A stretch of 64,000 nt of DNA from Ligula intestinalis (Eukaryota > Platyhelminthes > Cestoda > Diphyllobothriidea > Diphyllobothriidae), in contig JAYGXS010000009.1 in assembly GCA_036362985.1 (NCBI GenBank), positions 16,384,739 to 16,448,738 of the forward strand, in the 5' to 3' direction. The position numbers were made by a program, and so were the translations under genes. Numbering within the stretch: position 1 is the first letter of the stretch; each line of letters starts with the position of its first letter. The notes under the pieces were generated by a model. The model did not search any database. It was not told the DNA's origin and was given only the letters and a program-made list of their open reading frames with translations. Below, piece by piece: positions 45,437-56,261 of the stretch.

Positions 45437-45784
45437 TCATCTTTCTTGGGGATACGGTCGCATACGGCCTTGGACGTTGTCGATAATTAACTGAGCATTC
45501 TTTTTATCATAGAAGGACAGCCTAAAGAGCTCTTTATTTTTATTCATTTTCTTTAGGAGAAAAATGAAGAACTCTACAGAGACGGAGGCCGAAAGTCCCC
45601 GGGGATTATCATCTGCTATCTTGTATCTCAGATGTCCTGGTACTCCTCCTTCTACTTTACCAGTCGCAGCACGGCGTGGGTAAGGATAGATAAACTGCCT
45701 TCCTCTAGCTAGTCCTAACGCATGGACGAGACTTGAAATTGGAATAGTGTGTTTATCGCAGGGGGTTAAGAAGGTTAAACTCAA
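45437..45784 (-). CDS. Unrecognised 115-codon open frame
   Basis: A minus-strand frame ending at 45437 has coding-like composition (SSLVHALGLARGRQFIYPYP, KKNAQLIIDNVQGRMRPYP) but no domain I recognise. It may be an exon of a host gene or a fragment of a retroelement N-terminus. No signal peptide or convincing splice site was identified. Existence as a gene is uncertain. Confidence 0.25.
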   Translation of the reverse strand: MSLTFLTPCDKHTIPISSLVHALGLARGRQFIYPYPRRAATGKVEGGVPGHLRYKIADDNPRGLSASVSVEFFIFLLKKMNKNKELFRLSFYDKKNAQLIIDNVQGRMRPYPQER

Positions 45785-45789
45785 GCAAC

Positions 45790-46410
45790 TCCGATCTTCA
45801 GACCATGGTTGTTTAGTAGAGGAGAAGTCGGTAGAGGCCAGATAGAAAGGAACAGAAGGAACGAAGGAACGAAGAATAGATGGAAAGGGATTTAACTAAG
45901 GAAAGCACGACCTTCCACTGGGGCGGCGTGATCCGAAGTCTGCCATCGTTGCAGAAAATCCCCGCGGGCCAGAGAGCAATTGTTTGCGCCTGCAGGCTTG
46001 CTATTCGTCGCCGGCCCAATAGGCATTTATGCGGGAACTGTGACTGGCTGATCCAGGCGTCGAAAACCGCATCGGTGGGCCTTTGGGAAAGTGCAATTCG
46101 ATGCGAGTTAGTCAAAACATGTTAATACGCCCACGGACAGGATACGGGTGAATGGACGCCCCAGGCAATGCCGGTGCAGACGCACTTAATTTAATCAGAA
46201 TTTAATATTCAACTACCACAGCCTGAATAATAAAACTCCTGCTATGCTAAACCTTAACCATATTTTTCTGGAATTTAACGTTAACTCACCTGTAGTACGG
46301 TAAGTTAGTGTTTTTATGCTCTGTCAGTGGAGGGCGGGGTAGGGGTCATTTTCCTAAAGACTCAAGAAATTTATCTTGTCATAAAGCATTTCAGCCTATT
46401 GAGTTGATGA
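45790..46410. other. Unassigned stretch
   Basis: Overlapping frames at 45813-46125 on both strands have no recognised domain. Confidence 0.35.
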
Positions 46411-46489
46411 CTACAATAACAATCTACCAATAAAGGCGAAAATGCAGGTCTCAGAACGCGGTCGAGAAGCAGCAGATGCCGAGACAAGA

Positions 46490-46545
46490 ATTTTATTCGT
46501 CTGATATTTCGGAATCCATCGTGGATGCATCATCAGAGAACATAA
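46490..46545 (-). ncRNA. PLE-end hammerhead-like motif
   Basis: On the minus strand CTGATGA, an ATCC-ACGAT-GGAT hairpin, then TCC, GAAA and TATC follow in hammerhead order. It is homologous to the spacer of the inverted repeat at 31770-31900. Stem I pairing could not be established. Confidence 0.5.
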
Positions 46546-46699
46546 CAGAAATAGATCTGTTGTCTCTATTGACGCATCCGCGATTGAATTCAAAACGTCA
46601 GGCGAAAAAAGATCTTGCCTGAGCAATCTGATATACTGATCTACCTCAACTACCGCTTGCTTTCTGCACTCACCCAAACCACCGATTACTTCTTGGACT

Positions 46700-48540
46700 T
46701 TATGTTCTAAGGAGTTTCATAAATCAACGGAATGATCTGAGTCAGAAGTAAATGTGTTGAACGTAGAAAAGTGAGTCTTCTGAAGTAGGGAGGCCCAGAT
46801 GGTTGGTAGCCTGAGACATTTCTTTTGGGTGCTAGGAGATTACTAGCAAGATGAGGATGAGACTGACGCTTGTACAATAGTAATGGTTTCAGTCAGCTTG
46901 GTTCCTCAGCGGTTTATTGGAGAGAATAGTATGATGAGGCTCTTTGAATTCCATGCCGTGATTCGGCAGTGGTGGTCCAAAAAGAATCCCTACATGAAAA
47001 GAAACGACGATAAAGGCAGCACTCTACGGACAAAACAACTTTTCTAAATTTCACATCATACATGTAACCTTGTTCAAAACCGTTAGTTGCCTTTTTTAGT
47101 CTTGACTATATGAATTGTACAGACAGTAGAGGTTAAAAAATTTCTGGTCACTAAAGTGAATAAGTTTGGGCGAAATAATTGAGTCTATTGCTTTGCAGGG
47201 ATTACTGGGTTACGCACTTGGCAAGAATTATTAAAAAGTGAGTTTCCAGAAAATTCTAGATTGTTGGTGATAACTATGAACAACCTGCTGTCAAACTCGT
47301 TTAATCAACCTTTGAGCAATATGATATGAAACACAAGTACCCTCTCATATTTTCCTGTGATTTGCAAACAAAATAGATTTAATGTTTCCTAAAAACCTAC
47401 AATTGCTAACTACTTGCACATACATATTCATATATTGAGATCTGCACAGGGATCAAATTCCTGTTTTAAAAATTGCAAAAAATCAATAGCATCAACAACA
47501 GCAAATCTTTGCTATAATATATATATGAGATTAAAACATGACAAAATGTTACTTGAACTGAAGGCCTTTTGACATGTTTTCCTTGATGAATCTTTGTTCA
47601 ACATCTGTGAATTAAAATCACACCTTCAGGTAAAACTAGAATAATCAATTTGGGATTCATTTTGATGGCTGATATCGAATATTTTAGAAAATAAATAGAA
47701 AAATAACGTGTTTCTCATGTGTAAGAATATCTGACACTTTGTGCTAAAATGTTACCAGATGCAGCGGAGATCCCAGATACGTTGACTACAGTATGCTAGG
47801 TTTCGTCAACATGAAAAACGGATTAGCCACATCCTCGGCTACTGAAAGTGCATTTTCCTTGATCGGAAGTAATAGTGCTGGTTTAGCAGCTACTGAAAAC
47901 GATATATATACCGTACATCTCATCGTGTAATTTTGATCTGTTTATGAGAGTTGAAGTTCAAAATGCGCGTATTTCCATTTTTTATTGAAGGATAACTGGC
48001 AAAATTTAGCGTAATCGGAGGTTGTCGTATATCCACTAATCTATCTAGGCTATTTAATGTAACAGAAAAAAACCTCCTGTTTCTGTTCATTGTGCTGTAA
48101 AAATACTCAATGTAAACAATACGCATTTTAGAAATAACAGTTATTTTAGTACAGTGGAAAATTCAGAAAAAAATGAAAAAATTAAGATCACTGAGAAAAC
48201 CTCGGTTTTAAATATAGAAGTAGTCTGTTCCAGCACAAAAACGAATAGAATAAAGCAGCTTGAGTAAAATGTCTTCTAAAGTAATCGTTTTTTGAACATT
48301 TTGGATGAATTTGCTTCTATATGTCGTGTAATTTAGAGTACGGCTTTTACCAAATAGGAATAAGATATTTCATCAGATCACATATGAATATGCCAGTCAA
48401 TGATATATAAATTAAATTATATTTACCAGGGGCACTCGTCAAATTTCTAATTATTTCGGGATTTTGATTACGACAAGTATCCGACAGTTATTCAAATTGG
48501 TGTTGTTACTTACTATACTAACAGCCTATTTACTAGCTTA
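46700..48540. other. AT-rich unassigned stretch
   Basis: Very AT-rich, with TATA runs near 47515-47525 and 47902-47910. No gene, RNA or repeat family is recognised. If the 34539 exon belongs to the transporter gene, this is intron. Confidence 0.4.
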
Positions 48541-48542
48541 AA

Positions 48543-48617
48543 GACCCAGACACGTGCTTCGCCGGTATTCTGCCGCTGCTTGACACTGCTGTGAGAGGTC
48601 TGGCTCATCAGTGGGTC
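48543..48617 (-). ncRNA. Long-stem hammerhead ribozyme candidate
   Basis: On the minus strand GACCCA (48617-48612) stands directly before CTGATGA and pairs perfectly with TGGGTC (48548-48543) after the predicted cut at GTC. Stem II begins GCC and closes with GGC around a loop region of about 38 bases. Stem III is GCAC/GTGU. The GAAA motif reads GAAG, a change at the base that pairs with the U of the cut site. Homologous, more decayed copies lie at 38440-38512 and perhaps 44400. Confidence 0.6.
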
Positions 48618-49529
48618 CCCCAGCTTTTCATGTCTGATTTCTGGTTTATATACCAGTTTTGAAAGTTCAGCTTTTTAATTTACAAAGAAATTAATTTCTG
48701 TTCGTGGTATATATCAGTATATTTAAGGTCTATAGACGTATTCGTAAACAATTTACCATTTTCAGTGTATCTTGTCAGTTTTCTACAACTTAGTATTCCG
48801 TTCTATGTGCTTTCCAAAAACCTTATATATCTGAACAGAATTTACCTAAATAGTTCTCTGTTTAGGACAGGGTTTAAAAATCAATGAAACATGTCGCCCC
48901 CATTGGCGAGAATAATAAACGTCCAAAAAAGTCACAAATGAATACGTCAAAGGTTACTAAAAAAGGTTTTGACAAGTAATACTTTGAAAAGGCGGTTTAT
49001 TTAGATATTTCGAAGTTGAATATTTGCGTACTTTACCCTTTTTGAAGGTTAAATCAGAAAAAACTTAAATTTTAGGTTCTCTGAAAATGTATGGTTGAAC
49101 CGTTTTTGGCCTTTATTTGTCTACAGTACAACACACACAAAAACAAGAAATTTCGCTCCGCAGCGTTCAGTAGCGTGGGAAGTACATTCGACGTCAAAAA
49201 ACGTCGAGTTGTGCCGAATTTTGCGCCTATTTCCCTTCAAAATAATGAGCTGAACTAAACTCTTTTCTGCCAATTTCAGGCATCCGTTCAATTTAATGAG
49301 CAAAATTAGCAATGTCAAAAGGCGTGTTAAATCACCCACTCAAAGTTAGATATTCACACTTCCCGAATTACTCTTTTCACGATTTTTCTGTTGTTCAATC
49401 TCTCGGGGTTCGAGCGGGTGCACAGTCTAGCCAAAATGGTTTTTGATCGAGTTCGCTTGATTTAAATCTTTTCTTGCTCCTTATTTGGCCTGTTGAACAT
49501 ACGCTCTACTCTGCCTCATTCCTTCAAAG

Positions 49530-49740
49530 TACGGAATCAGTGGAGCATTTTACACCGCTCTGGCAGGGGCTCTGGCTTTGTCCCTGATGGCTCCTCTAGT
49601 TGTCCAACTAAAAACCAAGGCGCCTGGGGCTCGAACTTTCCTTCAAGTCATTTACGCACGCTTTGGAAAGTGGCCGCATCTCCTCTTCTGCTTTATTGCG
49701 TTATCCATCAAATTCACCGCTCTGTTGACTCTGTTAACGC
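49530..49740 (+). CDS. DUR3-type urea/solute symporter, exon A
   Basis: Entered at phase 0 after a pyrimidine-rich acceptor (cattccttcaaag) and left at phase 1 through GTATGA at 49741. The 70 full codons begin YGISGAFYTALAGALA, a membrane helix, continue with QLKTKAPGARTFLQVIYARF, then GKWPHLLFCFIALS. The KAPGARTFL-x-VIYARFG block is characteristic of DUR3-like members of the sodium:solute symporter family, where it sits in the loop after the third helix. The frame that starts with ATG upstream at 49493 is different and is a shadow. The phase and the family order join it to the exon at 52374. Confidence 0.85.
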
Positions 49741-52373
49741 GTATGATATAACTATTTTATATTATTTATATTATCTACCATATTTTTAATACTTGAGCTT
49801 CACTGTGCTAATCGCATGACAGTTAGACTGTCGATTTTGACGATTTCTACCGCTCGCGTTAAGGAAATGAGCGCGAAAGCAACTCTTACGCATTGATTAG
49901 TTTAAGGTGGACAAAGGCTTGTGTTGCATCTTCCGCACTCAATCCCCAAGTTCGGTCCGTTGTCGTGATCCGATCTAGAATACTGGTGGCGGGAGAAGGC
50001 ACAGATGACTGACGCAGGTGCAGCCGTCTGCTATACGTGTCGTCGGAGCTGTCTCGGATCCCATTGAAAAAAATTGCCTCTGGGGCCATGATAAGAAGGA
50101 ATAATTGCAGTCTGACTCTAAATTCACCAATCGGCGTCTCCATATAAATAAACACTGAGCTGATGGGGAGGTCGAAGCTGCTACGTCACTTGGCAACTAT
50201 TCAAGCCACGGCTTTTAGCACATCGTGACAGCATCACGGTCACTGAGGCTCGAAATATCCTTGGCACACTTCGATTGTCCAAGGCGGGCAATCATCTGAT
50301 GTTAATATTGTCAGAGGTGACTGCTATGAACGGCCTGCCTGCGCGTGCCACACACACGATATAATCCGTACAAAGTACACCAGCAGGTGGCTTGTTCAGA
50401 TCACATTTAGTGGCCCAACTCCTCGTGCAGAGCAGAAACTCTCACCTCTTGTGACTGTCAGCACGTGCGCACACACTAGTGTCTGCCTACCCCAATCCAG
50501 TCTGTCCAATCACCTTCAAAACTGATTCACGCAGGAACTCCCGCGCTCTCACACTTCGGACACCGTCCCCTGGGCTGTGGCTGCGCGCTCCTCCGGCTGC
50601 TTACTTCTCCACAACTCTTTACAGAAAACACTTTTTCTCCCTTCTGGCCTCTTAATTTCCTTTCTTTCCATACGTAACCGGGCCTGGAGAACACAGTGGC
50701 AAGAGCCTCCCCTATTTACTGCAGCCTTTGCGATATAAACATGTCGCAAAGAAGCCAAACGGAGAATGGGCCAAAAAACACACTTTCTACCTTACTGAAA
50801 GGAGCCTGTCAAACATGCCACAGTCACGCTACAATCGGCGTCATCCCCGACGCTTCCAAGTTGTGTTCCTGCTTTCTTTTCGTCTATGACATGCTTGAAG
50901 TATCCTTAATAACATTCTAATCGGTAGCTTACGAACTCATACACGTCTGATGCTGATGAAAGATCGCATTTTTGTTAGTGAAAATCCAGACTCGTTAGAA
51001 AGTCATCTTCGTGACCACACCCCGCCATGAAGTAAGCACTGTCACGCGCGAATACTCGAGCCTTGGCAGGCGAAGACAACGTCAGTCAGCGGACTCGTGA
51101 GATTGCTACACGCTTACCAGAATCCAGTCTGTTTATTGCCTTCGCAGTACTCTTTTTGAGGCTTACGGTAAATGTTTGTGGCAGTTTTAACAAATTTCAG
51201 GTCCTTTAAAGTAAACTCGATTTTCCAAAAGAGGAACGTTTATCGCAGTGGGGGTAATTTAATGGGGAAAACCCTTGCCATTGGGATCTTCAGGGAATAC
51301 AGTTAGGTCCTGTGTGACTCAGGCTCAGGAAGATGATTGGTCAGACCAGATCGGAGGAGGCAAACATTGGTGTGTACGCGCATTTGCTAGCTACCGCAAA
51401 AAGTTGAGCATTGACACATTTTGCGGCACATATGATTGGCTGTCCCAGATGCGGACTGAGACATCCAATCATGTGAACTCATGGTGGGCGTGATGTCGAA
51501 GATGGAAGGTGCTACAGGTTTAATAACTTTAGCAAATGGCCTGCAGAGTGACTAAGTGCATTCAGCTGAAGGAGTATTTGTGTCGGTCAGAGTCAGTTGT
51601 TTGGAATCGATTTCTGGGATGCAACTTTAATTGCCACCTATGACAGCGCTGTACTCAAGCCTCTGGAGTCTGGAGTTAATACAGGTCTGGTAAGGAACTT
51701 TGATATGAAAACGTGAATATTTGGCACTTTAGGGGGCGATTACCTGATAAACCAGCGAAGACAAGACAGGCGGTCGATGAGCTGAACAGCCAATGTGTGT
51801 ATGCGTTCAGGGCATCTATCTCCTGAAGAAGCGCCGATATCCAGTCAACGTACTGGCCTCGTGACTAACCGCGTTGGGGTGTCGAGGCATGTTATTGGTG
51901 ACTGGTTTACAGCATCAGAATAATAATTGGTTACCGTTCACCAGTCGGGCTGTGACACCCTGCTCGCAATATTTGCGCCTATGGTTTACTTCTTACTTGC
52001 CGCGTGATCAGACCAATTTAAAATTTTGATGTTTTTTCCTTTAGAAATGAGAAGACACGAATCTGAATGCAAAATTCAGAATACGTAGGGGGCACGTGCA
52101 GTTTCTATAGAATTCACGGGGCAAACACTAGCAGTGGGAACCCCCAAAATGGCATTCGGATCTCCAGTAGTGTATACGTCACCTGGCAGAACTAATCTCG
52201 TTATGTACTCGTTATGTACTCGTTGTGTACTCTGCTTATTTAAACGAAATCGCGGCGGCTAATGTATGGCAAACTTCTGTTTAGTGCCTAGGGAATCACT
52301 TTTTTTAATTTGACATCCAAAACGGAAGGTATCGTCTTCCGAAAAACCTCAGCCACGCTCTGTAAATTTTTAG
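49741..52373 (+). other. Intron of the DUR3-like gene
   Basis: Bounded by GTATGA and ATTTTTAG. The minus-strand frames at 49886-50196 and 50549-50758 have no recognised domain. No clear transposon was identified inside. Confidence 0.7.
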
Positions 52374-52580
52374 GAGCGACAACTGGACTTATTCAGAACG
52401 CAGGTGTCACCAGTGAAGAAATAGTACTCGCCGTATTCATTTTCGTGGTGGGACTGGGCCTTTCCTACGGCGGCATCTCCGGCATCTACACAACTACCTA
52501 CATCTACGTAGGCTTCTTCTTCTGGTTCACCCTAATTCTCGGCTGTGCAGTTTTTCTGGATCCAGCAAAATTTCCACTAG
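52374..52580 (+). CDS. DUR3-type urea/solute symporter, exon B
   Basis: Acceptor ctctgtaaatttttag, donor GTGCGT at 52581; it starts and ends in phase 1. The reading frame RATTGLIQNAGVTSEEIV leads into two helices, VLAVFIFVVGLGLSYGGISG and YIYVGFFFWFTLILGCAVFL. The GGISG position corresponds to the GGLKA motif of DUR3 proteins that precedes the TFLADY helix. An alternative acceptor at 52403 would keep the frame but drop ten residues. Confidence 0.85.
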
Positions 52581-52665
52581 GTGCGTCGATCTTCAATTGT
52601 AGCATTTTTTATATCCATTTTTTGAATATTGGAGGCTAAGCGCTGCTCTGTTTTTTCTAATTCAG

Positions 52666-52788
52666 GCTCTTTTGAAAACATTTATGACCTCATAAACTGT
52701 CAGATTGGACCAGTGGGCAACTACAATCGCAGTTTCCTCACATTTCGTTCGCGCGCTAGTGCACTTAGCACAATTGAAGATTTTGGCA
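52666..52788 (+). CDS. DUR3-type urea/solute symporter, exon C
   Basis: Only 85 bases of intron separate it from exon B (GTGCGT to TTCTAATTCAG). Phase 1 on both sides, donor GTAAGT at 52789. It encodes GSFENIYDLI, then GPVGNYNRSFLTFRSR, matching the extracellular YDLL...GNxxGSYLTMRS segment found in DUR3-type symporters, and ends IEDFG, equivalent to the start of the next helix. Confidence 0.9.
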
Positions 52789-53330
52789 GTAAGTTAAATT
52801 ATATTGGATTTGCTCTTTTTTTACCTCACCGTAGAATTTCTTCACAATCAGTTCAGATACCATGCGCCATTCCTGCAAAGAGACATTTCAAACTTCTCAA
52901 AAGAGAAATAACCATGGCTATTCTTCTATAAGCCAAATTTATTTGCTAGCTTCTTGAAAATTGTTCTCCGAAGAGTATTTGATAACAATGAAGTTGGTTT
53001 ACTACCCTAGATAACCCTAGCACCAGATGTCTGGCCAACAGGACCGGCGGAATAAGTAAAGTTTATTTTTTAGGTTATTATCTAGTTCATAGTTGAAGTT
53101 AGTGTTTAAGTGTAGTTTAATTTTCAGTTTTGTTAGTTTTATTAAGTTAAGCTGAGTTTGTTCAGTATAATGTAGTTATCTTTGTAGATTTATATTGGCA
53201 GGTAGGCATACACCGCTCAGTTAGAGGACAGATTCGCCCTTCCATGTTGCCTTTGGAGCTCACACTTGAAACTAGGCCGAAAGGTGGCTAATGAGATAGG
53301 CAGAAAGACATGACCGACAAAGAAAAGGGT

Positions 53331-53375
53331 GACCAGAATGGCCATTTCCGGCTTATTAGACGTCGTCAGCCAGTC
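53331..53375 (-). ncRNA. Hammerhead ribozyme (45-nt family)
   Basis: On the minus strand GACTGG pairs with CTGGTC (stem I with G-U pairs). The core is CTGACGA (one change), stem II begins with the C-G closing pair C-GTCT-AATA-AGCC-G, and GAAA and ATGGCCATT follow. This copy shows the closing pair missing at 1945. Confidence 0.7.
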
Positions 53376-53450
53376 ATACCCAGACCCAAGTACCGTCCCA
53401 CCCGAGTCTCGAACTCGCGACGACGTATATTTACCTGTCTTTAGTGGCAT
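53331..53450 (-). mobile_element. tRNA-headed hammerhead SINE-like element, minus strand
   Basis: On the minus strand a strong B box (gcgagttcgagactcggg, about 53404-53420) precedes a gtacttgggtctgggtatg linker and the hammerhead at 53331-53375. The tail (cccttttctttgtcgg) matches the tail of the 1.9-kb copy, so the two belong to the same subfamily. Confidence 0.7.
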
Positions 53451-53871
53451 ATCACTAAACTAAAAATAAAACCAAACTGATAAACTGACTAATAAACTAA
53501 AAACTTAACTAAAATGAAACTAAGGTAAAACTAATAAAACTACGCATAACCACAGGACAAAGAGCTACGGGAAGGTAACGTGCCAGACCACCTCTATCCT
53601 TACCGATTATTTAACTCAAATAGATGGAGGGATGAACAATATTCTGGGAGATTTTAGCTCACATGAAATGCTAAACGAGAAAATGTATTATTTTTTGATT
53701 GTGCACGGATCTGTTCCTCAGGATGTGCCCATCCTGGGATAATGCTTTTTCAAGTCGGATGAACTGATTGTTCTGAAAAGCTACTAATAATTGATATGTT
53801 ACTAGCCAATTGTCAGTTACACATCTTTTTTGTGTTTTCATAGGAGTATTCCGGCATAGACACTTGCTGTA

Positions 53872-53915
53872 CCGTGATATAGCTATTTCGGGCTATTGGC
53901 CCTCATCAGCCACGG
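53872..53915 (-). ncRNA. Hammerhead (44-nt subfamily), minus arm
   Basis: On the minus strand CCGTG is separated by one base from CTGATGA, followed by GGGCC-AAT-AGCCC, GAAA, TAGCTATAT and CACGG. CCGTG and CACGG give five perfect stem-I pairs. The core is fully conserved. Confidence 0.7.
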
Positions 53916-54018
53916 GCAGCCAACTCTAGTGTAGCAGCTGAAATCGCCGCCGCACCCGAGTTTCGAACTTGCACCTCACCGGTCAGGGGCAGACGACCTA
54001 ACCATTACATAATCACAA

Positions 54019-54235
54019 AATAATGTATACTCCGGATCTACAACCGGTTAGACACCAAGTACGATGGCTCAATGGTTAAGACGTCTGCCCCTGATTGGTG
54101 AGGCGTGATTTCGAAACTCGAGTGCGGTGGCAATTTTAGCTGCTACACTAGAGCTGTCTGCCCGTCGCTGATGAGGGCCAATAGCCTGAAATAGCTATAT
54201 CACGGTACAGCAAGTGTCTATGCCGGAATACTCCT
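54019..54235 (+). mobile_element. tRNA-headed hammerhead SINE-like element, plus arm
   Basis: A box atggctcaatggttaag (54063-54079) and B box cgtgatttcgaaactcg are followed by ctacactagagctgtctg, the hammerhead at 54162-54205 and an agcaagtgtctatgccgg tail. This is the most complete 44-nt-subfamily copy together with 54392-54602. Confidence 0.75.
54162..54205 (+). ncRNA. Hammerhead (44-nt subfamily), plus arm
   Basis: CCGT (54162-54165) pairs with ACGG (54202-54205). CTGATGA is at 54168-54174, GGGCC-AAT-AGCCT follows, then GAAA and TAGCTATATC. The opposite arm keeps a G where this copy has C before the core. Confidence 0.7.
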
Positions 54236-54391
54236 ATGAAAACACAAAAAGATGTGTAACTGACAATTGGCTAGTAACATATCAATTATTAGTAGCTTTG
54301 CAGAACAATCAGTTCATCCGACTTGAAAAAGCATTATCCAAGGATGGGCCCATCCTGAGGAACAGATCGGTGCACAATCAAAAAACAATAT

Positions 54392-54612
54392 ATACCCCCG
54401 GTCTACAACCGGCTAGACACCGAGCTCAATGGCTCAATGGTCAGGACGTCTGCCTCTGACCGGCGAGGCGCGAGTTCTAAACTCGGGTGCGATGGCAATT
54501 TCAGCGGCTACACTAGAGTTGGCTGCCCGTGGCTGATGAAAGCCAATAGCCTGAAATAACTATATCATGGTATGCCAAGTGTCTATGCCGGAATGCTCCT
54601 AAAAAAAAAGTA
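54392..54612 (+). mobile_element. tRNA-headed hammerhead SINE-like element with A-rich end
   Basis: Direct copy of 54019-54235: A box atggctcaatggtcagg, B box gcgagttctaaactcg, linker cactagagttggctgcc, hammerhead at 54527-54570, tail gccggaatgctcct, then nine A residues. The A run is what a SINE moved by target-primed reverse transcription would leave, and it fixes the 3' end of the unit. Confidence 0.75.
54527..54570 (+). ncRNA. Hammerhead (44-nt subfamily)
   Basis: CCGTG-G-CTGATGA, AAGCC-AAT-AGCCT, GAAA, TAACTATAT and CATGG. Stem I keeps four to five pairs (C-G to U-G change in CATGG). The core is intact. Confidence 0.65.
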
Positions 54613-55285
54613 AATGCTTTTTTAACTACCCTGCAACCTGGGTTAAAGAGTTTAAGCTGTTCCGCCAGCCAGCTCATCATATGAAACACTCATCTTGCTA
54701 AACGTGGCCAATTAAACAGCATCATTTCACTGATTCGCTGCGGACCACCGAGGTCCGGGTCGAGGAGGTGGCTCCCAGTCAGTGACCAAACTCAATTAAC
54801 GCTAAGCAAACGTAGTTAATTGCAATGATGGTCTGAGGGCATAACTCAAAATATTTTAGGAACAACAGAATGCCGGTTTTCGAACAAGTCCTTTTGTCCG
54901 CCTTAAATAACCATAACCAAAAAGAAAATGAATAAGCACAGTGGAACCTCGGTTAACGCATTTGATTTGTTAAAGGAGCGAGCTCGTCATCCGAAGCGAT
55001 CGTCTTATAAAAGGTAGCCAATCCAACTGCAAGAATTTACTAATAAGCTGCATGTAACCGAGGACCTACATCTTGGGAGCAAGACTCAATGGCAGAAATA
55101 GGCAAATACACATACACTGACAACTCGTTAACTGAGCGGAAGTTTCCCAATCTAAACATGATTTCTGCTCGTGGCTCACTCGTCGCCTGAAATACTCGTA
55201 GATGGGGCTGCTTAGCAGTCGAAGCTCCATTGTAAATTTATTCGCTGTTGATACCGGGTAATTTACTTAAACGGACAACTAATTG
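54613..55285. other. Unassigned intronic stretch
   Basis: The segment 54855-54900 (ggaacaacagaatgccggtttt) weakly resembles the long-TIR left arm. No gene is recognised. Confidence 0.4.
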
Positions 55286-55289
55286 AGAT

Positions 55290-55630
55290 GGTAACGATGA
55301 AGTTGGTTTGCTTCCTTAGGTACCCCTAGCCCCTTGTCTTGATATAACTTTAAGTTTTATTAGTTTTACTTTATTTTTAGTTCAATTCTACCTGATTATT
55401 TGTTATATTAGTTACCGTTGGTTGATTCAGATACCACTAAAAATGAATAGCTAAAATATCCTTAACTAAAATAAGTTTAACTTAAAAAAATTAAGTAAGG
55501 TAGAAACTACAATAAAACATAAACTAAACTAATAACCCGAATAATTAACTAAAACCCAAAGTATGCTAATGCCTTCGACCTAATAAGACACAATTCTGCT
55601 GTAAGGGGTATCCGAGGTTGATGACTAGCT
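55290..55630. mobile_element. TTTAGTT-armed foldback element, copy 2
   Basis: Begins gatgaagttggtttgcttcc like 52989. A TTTAG-type arm (55350-55420) and an ACTAAAA-type arm (55436-55560) lie directly back to back with no insert. This supports reading the 53-kb copy as an element interrupted by a hammerhead SINE-like element. Confidence 0.55.
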
Positions 55631-55685
55631 GTACTGTCACCCTTGAAATGAAGTAAATTTCATCGTTGAGGCAAGCACTTTTTCC

Positions 55686-55735
55686 CTTGACGTTTCGGAT
55701 CCGGGCTCTTATCCATCATTAGAGCTACCATCAAG
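55686..55735 (-). ncRNA. PLE-end hammerhead-like motif
   Basis: On the minus strand CTAATGA (one core change), GGAT ... ATCC hairpin, GAAACGTC. This is the arrangement seen at the ends of Penelope-like elements. No PLE coding sequence adjoins it. Confidence 0.45.
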
Positions 55736-55801
55736 TATGGATGTACTGATATAAGAGTCTGCAGACAAGATACTGAAATTGTTACTGGTAGATACAACGG
55801 A

Positions 55802-55846
55802 GACTGTAATGGCCGTTTGTGGCTCATTAGTCGTCGTCAGCCAGTC
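55802..55846 (-). ncRNA. Hammerhead relic (45-nt family)
   Basis: On the minus strand GACTGG, CTGACGA, CGACT-AATG-AGCCA, CAAA in place of GAAA, and TTACAGTC. The loss of the G of GAAA makes it inactive. Confidence 0.5.
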
Positions 55847-56261
55847 AGCACCAGACTCAAGTGATGATTAGAGTCGAATGCCCTGACAAGATGCTACTGG
55901 GAATTGATTTTTAGACTCTCGGTGATGGCAGAACAATATATCCGGCTAATGTGCTTTGAAATACGCCCAGATTTTCAGTCCATCTGGTCACGCTAGGACA
56001 GGCATTATACGCACTTTGCCTCAGCAAGTGCTTGCGTCACAAATGCGTCCATGTTGCCGGCCCTGATAGAAAGTGCCCTGTGGTTTGAAAAATGGTTAGG
56101 CTACTTAGGAAGTCTGAGTTTACTAAAATTGGAAGAACTATTGGAAGAAATCCTGAACAGAAACTGACGTATAAAGCGTAAGGAGATGAATTCAAAAGAT
56201 CAGGACAATAAACAAAAAGCTCCGATGTCCGACAAAGTCCTTTTCCTTATCCATAAAGTAA

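Larger units (their letters stand above)
52975..53600. mobile_element. TTTAGTT-armed foldback element with hammerhead SINE-like insert
   Basis: A TTTAGTT-rich arm (about 53040-53170) and its complement (about 53455-53545) flank a minus-strand hammerhead SINE-like copy. The left flank gatgaagttggttt(a/g)ct(a/t)cc is shared with 55290. The arms are low in complexity, so exact ends are uncertain. The whole lies in the intron between exons C and D. Confidence 0.55.
53686..54390. repeat. Large palindrome of a hammerhead SINE-like element
   Basis: Arms 53686-54006 and 54071-54390 (about 320 bp each) are close inverted copies around a 64-bp spacer. From outside inwards each arm contains ttgattgtgcac, gcccatcct, ccggcatagacacttgctgtaccgtgatatagctat in parts, a hammerhead, and a tRNA-like head ending at cgtctgcccctgat. 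The right arm is continued by a second, more diverged head-to-tail copy at 54392-54602. Confidence 0.9.

Noticed and set aside
49493..49789. 98-codon frame beginning with ATG over transporter exon A
   Set aside because: The frame that matches the symporter family is a different one, starting at 49530. The ATG frame is a shadow.
50940..51000. CTGATGA near 50951 as a further hammerhead
   Set aside because: No stem II or stem I complementarity could be found around it.
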